From positions 1-46,826 of the IMG/VR virus record IMGVR_UViG_3300033233_000058: DNA of 46,826 nucleotides, one strand, 5' to 3'. Positions 13,532 through 22,296 of this stretch are shown one piece after another (position 1 is the stretch's first letter; the number at the start of each line of letters is the position of its first letter). Below the pieces are notes generated by a model. That model saw nothing but the letters and a program-made list of their open reading frames with translations, had not been told where the DNA came from and ran no database searches. The DNA is from a virus. The position numbers and the translations under genes were made by a program.

Positions 13532-14679
13532 GCTTCCCTCATTATCAAAGCGTAGCAGACAATTCCGACAATTGCCATAAGCGACAAGTGAAAAGGAAAA
13601 TTTCCAAGAGCATTAGAACACACTGCGATAAAAAGTCCAGCAGTAATTATGTTGCATTTTTTATCCAGGATTCGTTGTAAAGCAATGTAAAGGAGGATGC
13701 CTATTATGAACAAGCCTAATGCTCCAAAAGCTATATACGCATCGATTATCTCGTTATGGGCCTGATTAAATATAGGGGCAGGAACACCGTTCTCAGTATT
13801 GAATCTATCGGCAAGAAATCCAAGACCATTCCCAAATAGGATGGAACCAATATCAGTTTTCCATTCCAACATTTTAGGCCATACATCCAGGCGGCGGTTT
13901 GAGAAAAAGAAGTTTCCACCCTTATTGCAAAAAAATAACACCGTCAAAGATATGACACTCAGTGCTGAATATACAGCTATAATTGATTTTTTAGAAAGGC
14001 ATCTCAAAGACAAAATAGTGACTGCCCCACAGAATGCCGAAAACCACGCCATCGAGCTATCACAAATCCACATCCCGTATAGTGCAAAAGGAATCATCCA
14101 CAGTGTTTTTTTTCTTAAAATTGCTGGAAAGGTTATTCCTATCACACACGCGGATAGTGATATGTTGGCCAGAGGCCCCCAAATATCATTCATGTTTTTT
14201 GAAATAAGATGTGTCCCATGGGCATCATTTATTTTTGCCTGGCCGTTTGTCATAATGTAAACAATATAATTAAAAATATTCACCACATGTAAATCAAAAA
14301 TAACCCATAAGGAACTTACCAGACACACAACCGAGAAAGCATTATGCATGAACCGATCTGAATCTTCACTGAATCGGGTTATCATCTGACAGCAAATAAT
14401 CATCCCTATATTGAAAAGCATCCACTGTAGAAAAACATTTGGAGAGAATTGGTTGTACTGATTCACAAATGAAAAAACCGAAAGGAATGAAAAACCCAAA
14501 ATAACACTTAAGTTTTTAACTCTACCAATTCCAAAAAACATAACTGAAAAAAAGCATGATGCCATTAAGAGCATGTCTTTTGAATATCTGACATCAAAAA
14601 AATGGTTAAATTTTACGAAAAAAAGGAGCAGTATTATTACCGCTCCCCAAAAAAAGTTAAATGAAAGTTTCATATTCAT
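13528..14679 (-). CDS. Wzy/O-antigen-ligase-like polytopic membrane protein
   Basis: The ATG at 14679 overlaps the previous stop as ATGA and gives a 383-residue protein with about ten hydrophobic segments. The C-terminal part carries the Wzy_C/WaaL-like features NRRLDVW (261-267), LFGNGLGFL (281-289) and QAHNE (306-310) followed by an AFGALGL segment. In bacteria such proteins polymerise or transfer O-antigen or other surface polysaccharide in the inner membrane. In a phage the obvious role is changing the host surface and blocking superinfection, as known for O-antigen polymerases of P22-, epsilon15- and D3-like phages. The substrate cannot be told. Confidence 0.75.
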   Translation of the reverse strand: MNMKLSFNFFWGAVIILLLFFVKFNHFFDVRYSKDMLLMASCFFSVMFFGIGRVKNLSVILGFSFLSVFSFVNQYNQFSPNVFLQWMLFNIGMIICCQMITRFSEDSDRFMHNAFSVVCLVSSLWVIFDLHVVNIFNYIVYIMTNGQAKINDAHGTHLISKNMNDIWGPLANISLSACVIGITFPAILRKKTLWMIPFALYGMWICDSSMAWFSAFCGAVTILSLRCLSKKSIIAVYSALSVISLTVLFFCNKGGNFFFSNRRLDVWPKMLEWKTDIGSILFGNGLGFLADRFNTENGVPAPIFNQAHNEIIDAYIAFGALGLFIIGILLYIALQRILDKKCNIITAGLFIAVCSNALGNFPFHLSLMAIVGIVCYALIMREA

Positions 14680-14960
14680 ACTGGAGGCGTAGGCTTTGGA
14701 AGTGATGTTTTTACAGACAAGCAATCACTATAATATTTTGCCAATTGAGTTTGTCCTTCAGCCGCTAATTCTTCAATGCCTGAATTTATTTTAACTTGAG
14801 CATCGGCAAAATCCTCTATTGGAGGGTATCTCTTAATTCTTCTGCTATAACAAGAAGCCAATTGAGCACTATACGCATCTTGCTCATTTTCAAAATCCAT
14901 CATGACTGGAATAAAATCATCTACATCTGCATTATATTTATAAATTTCTATTTGAATCAT
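14676..14960 (-). CDS. Small fibre-associated protein, possible assembly or XkdW-like protein
   Basis: A 94-residue protein with the layout of a widespread phage family next to tail-fibre genes: an aromatic acidic N-terminus, RYPPIEDFADAQ in the middle and VKTSLPKP at the end (Y-P-P-I then K-x-x-x-P-K-P). The family resembles XkdW-like proteins; its job is not well known but is linked to fibre assembly or host range. The ribosome binding site GGGAGTAATTT is good. Confidence 0.6.
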   Translation of the reverse strand: MIQIEIYKYNADVDDFIPVMMDFENEQDAYSAQLASCYSRRIKRYPPIEDFADAQVKINSGIEELAAEGQTQLAKYYSDCLSVKTSLPKPTPPV

Positions 14961-14963
14961 AAA

Positions 14964-16136
14964 TTACTCCCACCAGCCCACGACTGGAAATTCTATATTT
15001 ATCGTAATTTGACTATTTGCTGGAAAATTAAAAGGTGATGTTTTTGTTACAGTCGCGGCTGGGGAAACACTAGCCTGATATATATAAGTTGAAGTAGAGG
15101 TTCTATATAATGCCATAGCCGCATATACGTCTCCTGTTGTGCCATTATATAAATTTCCCATTCCCATAGGTTCACTTCCATCTGTAGCATTAGTCATTTT
15201 TGCTGTGTTCATTGTATCAGGAAATGTTAAAAACGAAAAACCTCCCGTTGTGGTTGGGTTCGTTGAAAATTTAGCATTTAATCTATATTTTACTTTATCC
15301 CCGTGCCTACTTTTAAATCCAGTAACGGTGCAATTATCAAATGCCGCCGTAACTCCTGTAAACGATACCTCCGTATTTGGAATGTGATGATTTAAAAGAA
15401 CCCAAACCGAACCTGTGCAAAGAAGTTTTACACTCTCTTGGTATGTATAAAGAACAATTCCAGTAGAACCAGAAATTCCATTAACAGTTTCGCCCGACGC
15501 CGCACCTTTTATTGTTAAGGTTGAATCTCCAGAAATAGAATCTATTATTTCAATTATTCTATTTGTATTATTTGCAGCGGTAGGTAATGTTATTGTTTTA
15601 CCCGTAACCGTCATTGATATATTGGTGTATCCGTCATTATCCAGAACTGTGTAATCATTAGACTTTGAAGTATAACTATATGCCGCCGCTGGAGGTGCTA
15701 TCCATGAAGTCACCGCTGAACCGTTAGTAGATAAAACATATCCTGCACTTCCATCAGTTATTGGAAGAGTATATGTTTTACTTGCCGTTGCGCTGGCACT
15801 TCCTTGAATACCAGTCGTAAAACTTCCACTGGATAATTTTAAAACTCCTGAAAAATAACCATCTTTAAATTTTTGAGATGAAGACCCCAAATCAAGAGAC
15901 GATTGAGGAAGGAATATTTTACCATCTGTGATCGATGCTGAAAGCTGTTCGTTTATACTTCCAGACGAAACAAAAACTTTTGTGTCATTAAGAAGGGCAG
16001 ATGCTGTTGCCCCGGCGGAGGTAAGCTCGGACAACGTTTTGAAATCTTGATCTTGAAGCCTTCCTCTCGCATCAACTTGAAATGAAATCAGAAGAGTGAT
16101 AAGTGAAACCAAGAAAACAATAAAAATCTTTTTCAT
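14964..16136 (-). CDS. Secreted fibre-like protein with Sec signal peptide
   Basis: A 390-residue protein with an N-terminal signal (KKIFIVFLVSLITLLISF, possible cleavage after VDA near residue 23). The mature part has tail-fibre style repeats rich in Ser, Gly and Thr, with KTYTLPITDG, a beta-strand trunk and VTGKTITLPTAA plus a STLTIKGAA stem that recurs in fibre proteins. The C-terminal 150 residues form a globular domain with KVKYRLNAKF. Phage fibres are normally made without a signal peptide, so export would be unusual. The ribosome binding site AAGAGGAAGAT precedes the ATG. Confidence 0.7.
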   Translation of the reverse strand: MKKIFIVFLVSLITLLISFQVDARGRLQDQDFKTLSELTSAGATASALLNDTKVFVSSGSINEQLSASITDGKIFLPQSSLDLGSSSQKFKDGYFSGVLKLSSGSFTTGIQGSASATASKTYTLPITDGSAGYVLSTNGSAVTSWIAPPAAAYSYTSKSNDYTVLDNDGYTNISMTVTGKTITLPTAANNTNRIIEIIDSISGDSTLTIKGAASGETVNGISGSTGIVLYTYQESVKLLCTGSVWVLLNHHIPNTEVSFTGVTAAFDNCTVTGFKSRHGDKVKYRLNAKFSTNPTTTGGFSFLTFPDTMNTAKMTNATDGSEPMGMGNLYNGTTGDVYAAMALYRTSTSTYIYQASVSPAATVTKTSPFNFPANSQITINIEFPVVGWWE

Positions 16137-16145
16137 ATCTTCCTC

Positions 16146-16520
16146 TTATTTTAGATAAGTCGCATATAGTGTCTGTCCCAATGCTGGTGCAGTATTCATA
16201 TTAATTGTTGTTCCTGAAATTGTATAGTCGTAAATTGAACCTTGATATAAAAAACCACCGTCTAAAAACAATTTAACTGAGTCGGTTGCCGTGGGAGTAT
16301 TGCTTAAAGAAAATGAAGTATTTGAACCATTTATGGAACCACTTGGTATTTGTTGAACAGGTGTTCCAGATGATAACGCAAGAGTTCCAGATGACGATGG
16401 AAGCGTATATGTCTTACTATGATCTGAAGACTTTAAAAAATCCGCATCGACCGTTCTGCCTGTAGAGGCAAAAGAAAAAGTTGCCCAACTTAGAATTATA
16501 AGAATTAAAAATCTATTCAT
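16146..16520 (-). CDS. Small secreted fibre-like protein with Sec signal peptide
   Basis: This start (16520, MNRFLILIILSWATFSFA) gives a 124-residue protein with a signal and cleavage near SFA/ST. The mature part carries KTYTLPSSSG and a module SGSINGSNTSFSLSNTP-x-x-x-LFLDG ending in TAPALGQTLYATYL. The same module appears twice in the 506-residue fibre gene (17553-19073). It is probably a small adhesion or collar subunit made of a single copy of the repeat. Confidence 0.65.
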   Translation of the reverse strand: MNRFLILIILSWATFSFASTGRTVDADFLKSSDHSKTYTLPSSSGTLALSSGTPVQQIPSGSINGSNTSFSLSNTPTATDSVKLFLDGGFLYQGSIYDYTISGTTINMNTAPALGQTLYATYLK

Positions 16521-16546
16521 AAATCCACCATTGGGCAACATCAAAA

Positions 16547-17551
16547 TTATCTCCTGTAACTCTCAACCCATAATGACTGTGCGAAATCACAATGTAAACC
16601 TAAAGTGCTATCTTTTGCACCAATCCAATCACCATTAAGCGACAAACCGCTTCCGACAAGATTTGCTTGATCTTGAAGTTTTACAGTGTTTGTATCGCTT
16701 GTCCCATATATTTCTAAAAATTGTCCGTCTGCTGCGCAAGCCGTAACTGAAGGTGTTGCTGTAATAATTACTGCTCCTGCGTTACCCACAACCCAAACGT
16801 CATTATCAAACGAAACGCTTGTAAGGGATATGCCCGATCCTGCCGTGACTGATTCTGGAGAAGCTGATCCACCATTGAGTGAAGGTGATACGCTAGGAAC
16901 TGGTGACCATTGAAGGCCTGAAGCTTGTCCGGAAGCTGCTGTAAGAACATATCCGTTTGCGCCAACTCCCAATGCTGTATAAGATGCCGAACCAGTAGCG
17001 ACAAGAATTTCACCTTTAACTGCATAATCAGAAACCTTTACTTGGGCATCATTTGTAACTGCGCTTAGACCAACATCACTTTTTGTAACCGTGACATCGG
17101 ATGTAAGAGCATGACCGTTAACCTGTCTTGTATCTGGAACTGCCGTGAATCCCAAAGCTGGTTGTTTAGAATTGAATGTGCTCCAATCTGCTGCACTAAG
17201 AGCACCAGCAGCGCTTGAGCTTGCAATCCCTAATGAAAGCTGTTGACCTATAAGAGATAAGCCATTAGCTGTTCCAAGAGTTACATCTCCAGTATTAGTT
17301 CCACTCAGTGCGCTTCCCGCGATTGCCCCTGTTGGAATATTTGAAAATGTGTTATCAGCACCGCTCATTGTTTTGTTTTTGAGCACATCGCTTGTTTCTT
17401 TGCCAACTAAAGTATCAGTGGCCAGAGGAACAGTTAACGTGTAGGCACCGTTCGTGATAAACTTACCGTTGAGATACCTGTCCGCAGATGCGTGTACTGG
17501 CAACATTGCCAACATAAAAATAGTCACTAAAATAACATACATAAATTTCAT
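16547..17551 (-). CDS. Secreted fibre-like protein with Sec signal peptide
   Basis: The ATG at 17551 (MKFMYVILVTIFMLAMLPVH) follows AAGGAGG and is preferred to an upstream ATG. The signal ends near VHA/SA. The 334-residue product contains classical tail-fibre text: SGTNTGDVTLGTANG, LSAADWSTFNSKQ, VNGHALTSDVTV. The last ~100 residues form a beta domain ending in WVESYRR, similar in layout to the C-terminal domain of the neighbouring fibre. It lies in an operon of fibre genes. Confidence 0.7.
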   Translation of the reverse strand: MKFMYVILVTIFMLAMLPVHASADRYLNGKFITNGAYTLTVPLATDTLVGKETSDVLKNKTMSGADNTFSNIPTGAIAGSALSGTNTGDVTLGTANGLSLIGQQLSLGIASSSAAGALSAADWSTFNSKQPALGFTAVPDTRQVNGHALTSDVTVTKSDVGLSAVTNDAQVKVSDYAVKGEILVATGSASYTALGVGANGYVLTAASGQASGLQWSPVPSVSPSLNGGSASPESVTAGSGISLTSVSFDNDVWVVGNAGAVIITATPSVTACAADGQFLEIYGTSDTNTVKLQDQANLVGSGLSLNGDWIGAKDSTLGLHCDFAQSLWVESYRR

Positions 17552-17552
17552 A

Positions 17553-19073
17553 CTAATTCCTCCTTGATATTTCAAACCAACTTATTCCATTCCAGGAATA
17601 AATTATGGCTTGATTATTATTTAATAAAACAGAACCGTTTTGTGAAGTTCCAGAACCGTCATCTATTGTAATTGTGTCCACTAAATCTGTCCCGCATAAA
17701 ATCAACTCTTGTCCAACAACCGTTCCTGCCGATATGGACACATTTATATTTCCACCGTTTGATTTTAGATATCTTATTTGCCTTTGATCTGCGCTGGGAG
17801 TTATTAAACCTGACATTACTACAGGTGCAGAAGGAGATCCATATTGTGTAAGGCCACCAGCAACACCAGGTGCGGAAATCTGTATTTCCGTAGCGGTTTC
17901 AATTATATTTATTCCAGATGCAGCTTTTATGCTTTTAAATTGTGCTACTCCAGAAACTAGACTTTCAAAAACTCCATGTCCTGTTCCTAAATTTAAAAAT
18001 GAATTTACAGAGCTTGGAGGTGTTGCAACTGTATATGGATTATAAAGATAAAAAACATAAATTGATTGTCCCAATTGTGGAATAGATCCGGGTTCAAATT
18101 TGATTGAATCTCCTGCTATATTTTGAATCAAACTCCACTCGGTAGCTTCTACCATTACGCCGTCGATAAAAACCAATGTTGAATCTTGATCTGCTGGAAG
18201 TCCTACAAGGTTGAAAGTGTCGTTAATTCCATTAATAGTACCTGTAGGAGTTTCTTGTTTCCCAGAAATTGGATTTATGCTTGATAATGCTTTTACAACA
18301 TACCAAGTGTAAGGCCTTTGCCCTAATGCCGGAGCAGTAGTAAACGTAACTGTCTGGCCAACCATTGTGTAATCTGTTGATAGCTCACTGTCTATTCCAT
18401 CTTGAAAAATTAAAACGCTTTGGTTATCAACTGGAACTAATGAAACAGTGAAAACTTTATTTGATCCATCAACTGTTCCTATTAGTGCTTCTTGTTTTAT
18501 TTTTGGATATTTAACCGTATCTGGTGTTCCAAGTTCTCTTATAGATAAATCAAGAGTACATTGTGTTCCAAGTGTTTCCAATGCCGGAACCTGTATGCCT
18601 GAAAGTATTATATCTTGAGGATTTTTTGCCGGATACGATGGAGCAGGACTTGCCGTTCCTGGGATTATAAGGAGGTCATAATCATCATGTAAGTTTAAAT
18701 TTATTGTGGTAATTGGATCTGAAGGCTTTGGAACTGGAGTGTCTCCAGTTTGTTTGTATCTCAAAACTAAAAGATCCCATCTTGGATTCGTATTATCTGA
18801 TGTTGGAATTGTAAAATTTGCAGGGCCGTTTTCTATGGCCGTAAACATCCCATGATAATCATAAGCAATACCATTTCCAACTGTTCCACCTAAAGATGAT
18901 CCACTTAACGTTATTGGAAATGGATTTGGATATGTGGTTGTAGAAAGAACGCCTTCTCCGAAAAAAGAAAGAGCGTATTCTCCTAAAATAGTAGACATGC
19001 CTTGAAGCGTGTAATCAAGGTCGTATTTATCAACCAGCTTTCTGGATAATTCTAACCAATTTCGTTGAAGCAT
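17553..19073 (-). CDS. Large fibre/baseplate protein with repeated domains
   Basis: A 506-residue protein right after the gp48-type gene, the place of a tail fibre or baseplate appendage. It lacks a signal peptide. The N-terminal ~190 residues resemble phage proteins that link fibre to baseplate. Two related modules follow (near 203-262, with GTVDGSNKVFTV and LIFQDG, and near 275-345, with GTINGINDTFNL and VFIDG), then a C-terminal beta domain ending in ISWFEISRRN. The module is shared with the gene at 16146-16520. Confidence 0.7.
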   Translation of the reverse strand: MLQRNWLELSRKLVDKYDLDYTLQGMSTILGEYALSFFGEGVLSTTTYPNPFPITLSGSSLGGTVGNGIAYDYHGMFTAIENGPANFTIPTSDNTNPRWDLLVLRYKQTGDTPVPKPSDPITTINLNLHDDYDLLIIPGTASPAPSYPAKNPQDIILSGIQVPALETLGTQCTLDLSIRELGTPDTVKYPKIKQEALIGTVDGSNKVFTVSLVPVDNQSVLIFQDGIDSELSTDYTMVGQTVTFTTAPALGQRPYTWYVVKALSSINPISGKQETPTGTINGINDTFNLVGLPADQDSTLVFIDGVMVEATEWSLIQNIAGDSIKFEPGSIPQLGQSIYVFYLYNPYTVATPPSSVNSFLNLGTGHGVFESLVSGVAQFKSIKAASGINIIETATEIQISAPGVAGGLTQYGSPSAPVVMSGLITPSADQRQIRYLKSNGGNINVSISAGTVVGQELILCGTDLVDTITIDDGSGTSQNGSVLLNNNQAIIYSWNGISWFEISRRN

Positions 19074-19122
19074 TAATTCCTCACATTAGAATTCTAAGTA
19101 TTAAATCTCAAATTAACAACAC

Positions 19123-19863
19123 TTAAATTGGAGGCCTAACCATATTATTTCTGACAATATGAGTGCTTCTAGCTGGTTCAAGTGATGTCAATTGTTTATC
19201 TAAAATGGCCAATGTTTGAGCATCTGCAACACCGTAAATCCAAACTTCGTAAGTATATGCGGTTTTTTCTATTTCATGCATCTGATCTTCAGTTATACCC
19301 GCCGCAACATAATCTCTACTGCAACTTAATGGTGTTATTCCAATACCTCTTCCCGATCCAAGAAGAGGATCTATAAAAGCTAAAAACGTATCTAGGCCCA
19401 ATTGTGAATAATCAAGAACCCAAGATCCAAATGTTACCCCGTTAAATTGTCCGATATATGGAAAGATATCAAATTCTAATCCAACCGCATCAAGTATTCC
19501 GTGAATGACATTGGATATGGCAGGAAGACTTATCCCTCCTATGGCCCTCCACTTAGATAAAAGATTCTGCTGCCTTTGATTATATGTTAAAGATGAATCC
19601 TGAACTGATGCAAATAACTCTTTTTCCCATTTTGCAAGGCCATCTGGAGTTACGGTTGATATAAATTTATCTCTATAAATATTTTGCAAACTCAAACATA
19701 TATCAGAGAAAATTTTAGCGTGTGCCCTAAGCTCTGATGATGAATAACTTCTTTTTTCATAGTCTGAATTATCTGCTCTGTCGGTTGAATATAATCCATC
19801 AGGTAATTCTGCAAAAATTAAATCAAGAAATTCTTCGGTATTTAAAAACTTTGGACTTGTCAT
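19123..19863 (-). CDS. Mu gp48-like tail protein (DUF2313 type)
   Basis: The 246-residue protein occupies the gp48 position after the gp47-type gene, with a TAATG overlap. It has the family features of DUF2313: a helical N-terminal half with EKRSYSSSELRAHAK, and a C-terminal half with LFASVQDSSLTYNQRQQ followed by a domain ending in IVRNNMVRPP. It connects the baseplate to the fibres. The assignment rests on both order and sequence. Confidence 0.75.
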   Translation of the reverse strand: MTSPKFLNTEEFLDLIFAELPDGLYSTDRADNSDYEKRSYSSSELRAHAKIFSDICLSLQNIYRDKFISTVTPDGLAKWEKELFASVQDSSLTYNQRQQNLLSKWRAIGGISLPAISNVIHGILDAVGLEFDIFPYIGQFNGVTFGSWVLDYSQLGLDTFLAFIDPLLGSGRGIGITPLSCSRDYVAAGITEDQMHEIEKTAYTYEVWIYGVADAQTLAILDKQLTSLEPARSTHIVRNNMVRPPI

Positions 19864-21089
19864 TATAAACCCAATACCACGGTCAGTGTTCCTGGTGCTG
19901 CCAATTGACTCTCTGTTAATGCCTTATTCCAATTCGGTGAATCTAATTTTTGACATTGCCTATCTGCCAAAATTGGAATCTTTCCCTCATATGTTCCAGA
20001 AATAGGATCTCTAACGGAACTTAACCATACATCCAAACCTTCCTCTATGTCTCCTGCTGTAACAAAACCATTTGTAAAACCAGGAACATCTCTACCACCT
20101 ACTGGAAGCTTGTAAAGAACTCTTGAAATTTCTCTTTCAATTAATTGTTGAACTGTAAGATTTAATGGATTGTTTACAGGATCAGAAGGAACACTTGTTA
20201 GTAATAATCCTTGGGCCAGAACCACATTAACGGCAATATCGACATTTACCTCAGTTGGTGCAAATACCCCAGGGCAATCAGTAAGAGGAACATGTTGATT
20301 ATAATATTGCTGAACAATATTTAATATAGTTGGACTTGGAATCCTAATTATTGGTTCACCGTTTGTTATTGCTGTGTCTATATCCGTTGTGCCTGTTGTA
20401 ATATAAACATCAACCGTTCCAAGGCCTCTTCCAAATCTTCTTATTAGTGCTGACCTTACCGATGGATTTGCTTCAAATGCAAATCTAGGATAATCAATTT
20501 CATTTCCACCCGATGGAGGGTTTTGTTTTTTTGAAAGTATTCTTGCCCTATATGAATCATCTGATTCAATGTCAGATCCATCTGTAATATCCTTTTTTAT
20601 ATCAGCAATGGTTGTTACGTTTGCCGGAGGTGAAACAATTGTCAAAACATCAGGAGATGCTACGTTTCCAATCTGTCCAGCAACATCGCATAAAACTTCT
20701 ACATCTAAAAATCCACCTGATATTGTTCCACCAGTAGTGTTTGTGTACATAATATTCGTTGCTGTATATAAGAATGTAAGACTTCCAACTCCAATGGCTA
20801 TTCCATTGGTTCCATATATTCTAACCTGAACACCTATCGATTGTGTTGCTGGTTGTTTGTTTATTCCTAGATCAGATCCCGCAAGTGCCAAAGATTCAGG
20901 CCTCATAGAGGAGACAAAACTATCTTTATCAACCTTGTCTTGATCTCCATATAAACCTGAAACTATTCCAGAAAAAGTTTTTCCTCTAATAACAAAATCA
21001 GAATTCTGATCATTGGTATTTATGGAAGGTTTTATCGATTTTAATATTTTCTGGTATTGATCATTAATTTGAGAAGGTGTTGGAAACAT
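19863..21089 (-). CDS. Baseplate J-like protein, Mu gp47 type
   Basis: A ~408-residue protein with baseplate J features: FVIRGKTFSGIVSGLYG near the N-terminus, VDVYITTGT, then VNVDIAVNVVLAQG and EREISRVLYKLPVGG in the C-terminal half. gp47 proteins form the outer baseplate wedge. The start at 21089 (ATG) is preferred; a GTG at 21098 in the same frame lies inside the end of the gp46-type gene. Order matches Mu (gp46, gp47, gp48). Confidence 0.85.
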   Translation of the reverse strand: MFPTPSQINDQYQKILKSIKPSINTNDQNSDFVIRGKTFSGIVSGLYGDQDKVDKDSFVSSMRPESLALAGSDLGINKQPATQSIGVQVRIYGTNGIAIGVGSLTFLYTATNIMYTNTTGGTISGGFLDVEVLCDVAGQIGNVASPDVLTIVSPPANVTTIADIKKDITDGSDIESDDSYRARILSKKQNPPSGGNEIDYPRFAFEANPSVRSALIRRFGRGLGTVDVYITTGTTDIDTAITNGEPIIRIPSPTILNIVQQYYNQHVPLTDCPGVFAPTEVNVDIAVNVVLAQGLLLTSVPSDPVNNPLNLTVQQLIEREISRVLYKLPVGGRDVPGFTNGFVTAGDIEEGLDVWLSSVRDPISGTYEGKIPILADRQCQKLDSPNWNKALTESQLAAPGTLTVVLGL

Positions 21090-21090
21090 G

Positions 21091-21465
21091 TTATACACTC
21101 ACAAAGTTTAAATTATTAGATAACTGATTTTCCGATTCCACAACGCTTATATTATTATTTGTCCCGGTGGGAGTTGTTTCTATATTTGTTATCGAAACAG
21201 ATTTTGCTTTTCCCGTCTGAACAACTTGTCGATTAATCGCATCTCTCGCGTATGCTGCAAAGTTTTGATCTATGGATGAATTTCTTTTTAAACCTTCCAT
21301 TGTATAAATCAGAGATCCTTGGCCAATGCTTCCATAAAGATATTTTCCCATAGGAATAAGGAGGGCATAATAACTTGCCTCAAGAACCCTATCGCTACCT
21401 AGTGGAGATCCGTTTTTAAAAACGTAATCTTTTTTAACAGGATCAATTTGCAAATTTTGCGACAT
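21091..21465 (-). CDS. Baseplate W/gp25-like protein, Mu gp46 type
   Basis: A 124-residue protein with the gp46/gpW layout: DPVKKDYVFKNGSP near the N-terminus, LLIPMGKYLYGSI, IDQNFAAYARDAI in the middle and a beta-rich tail. Proteins of this family form the inner wedge of the baseplate, next to gp47. It shares bases with its neighbours by TAATG, and has an AAAGGA ribosome binding site. Confidence 0.8.
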   Translation of the reverse strand: MSQNLQIDPVKKDYVFKNGSPLGSDRVLEASYYALLIPMGKYLYGSIGQGSLIYTMEGLKRNSSIDQNFAAYARDAINRQVVQTGKAKSVSITNIETTPTGTNNNISVVESENQLSNNLNFVSV

Positions 21466-21731
21466 TATTGAATCCTTTGAGTTAGCGTGGCCGCCTCAGT
21501 CACCGTTGATCCATAAACAGGATTTACAACATTCCATGTAAGGCCTCCTGCTAAAACTTCAATATCTCCATGTTGCAAATCAATTTCAGCATTTAATTGA
21601 ACATATTCCACTACGGCCTTACCTATTGCATCCGAAAATTTTTGAAGCCATACAGGATCAGATGAAGTTCCGAACATGTTTTCAAGTTCGGTCTTTATCT
21701 TTGCACTCAATCCTGCATTAGTCATGGCCAT
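21465..21731 (-). CDS. Hypothetical small baseplate-region protein
   Basis: The ATG at 21731 (MAMTNAGLSAKIKTELENMF) follows GGAGAAGTAAC and is chosen over the upstream start at 21779. The 88-residue product has a helical first half and a short beta-rich second half with DIEVLAGGLTW. It lies between gp45- and gp46-type genes, a position where Mu has nothing extra. No family was recognised, but small proteins of this kind are common between spike and wedge genes. Confidence 0.55.
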   Translation of the reverse strand: MAMTNAGLSAKIKTELENMFGTSSDPVWLQKFSDAIGKAVVEYVQLNAEIDLQHGDIEVLAGGLTWNVVNPVYGSTVTEAATLTQRIQ

Positions 21732-21732
21732 G

Positions 21733-22296
21733 TTACTTCTCCACAAAACACTTATCTGAAATAATTTTATCATCCTCAACCGGACTTGTCTTTAAAAGTT
21801 GAAATTGTGTTGCTGTAAATGGTGGAGCAGATAGATATCCAGGAACGCTGCTTATATGCTGATGATCTATAATTAGCTGCAATAAATCACTAAATAGTTT
21901 TTTTACAATATCACCCAACATCATGGGATTTGCAGAGGTCTTTGATCCAAATTGCATTTTTGACTGTGATAAATAAATAACGTGTCCGTATGCGTCATAT
22001 AACATTGACTCTCCATCTTCGCATGTAGGCTTTGATTTATCAAAGTGTCCTACCATGTTGAGATGGGTTGGATCACCATTGACGGGAACGATAAGGCATT
22101 CTGTTTCCGGCATGGCCCTAGAAGATAATCCAAAAGGTTGAATGCTTCTTGTGTTTTTTATGGGTGATTCCGTAGGAACTCTTTTTATAGTCGATCTTAA
22201 ATTATCTTGATTAGAAACATCTATACCCATCAATATGGATGAAATTGCATATTTTATTTCTCTCCTTATAAATTCTTTTGTCTCATTTTCTGTCAT
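21733..22296 (-). CDS. Baseplate spike protein, Mu gp45 type
   Basis: A 187-residue protein with QPFGLSSRAMPETECLIVPV (55-74), the signature of Mu gp45, the OB-fold-plus-spike that pierces the outer membrane. The region AYGHVIYLSQSKMQFGSK fits the start of the beta-helical stem and IDHQHISSVPG the HxH-like metal/tip area. It shares four bases with the gpP-type gene (ATGA). Confidence 0.82.
   Translation of the reverse strand: MTENETKEFIRREIKYAISSILMGIDVSNQDNLRSTIKRVPTESPIKNTRSIQPFGLSSRAMPETECLIVPVNGDPTHLNMVGHFDKSKPTCEDGESMLYDAYGHVIYLSQSKMQFGSKTSANPMMLGDIVKKLFSDLLQLIIDHQHISSVPGYLSAPPFTATQFQLLKTSPVEDDKIISDKCFVEK

Noticed and set aside
13799-14260. 153-residue plus-strand frame
   Set aside because: Antisense to the Wzy-like gene, which has coupled start and clear motifs.
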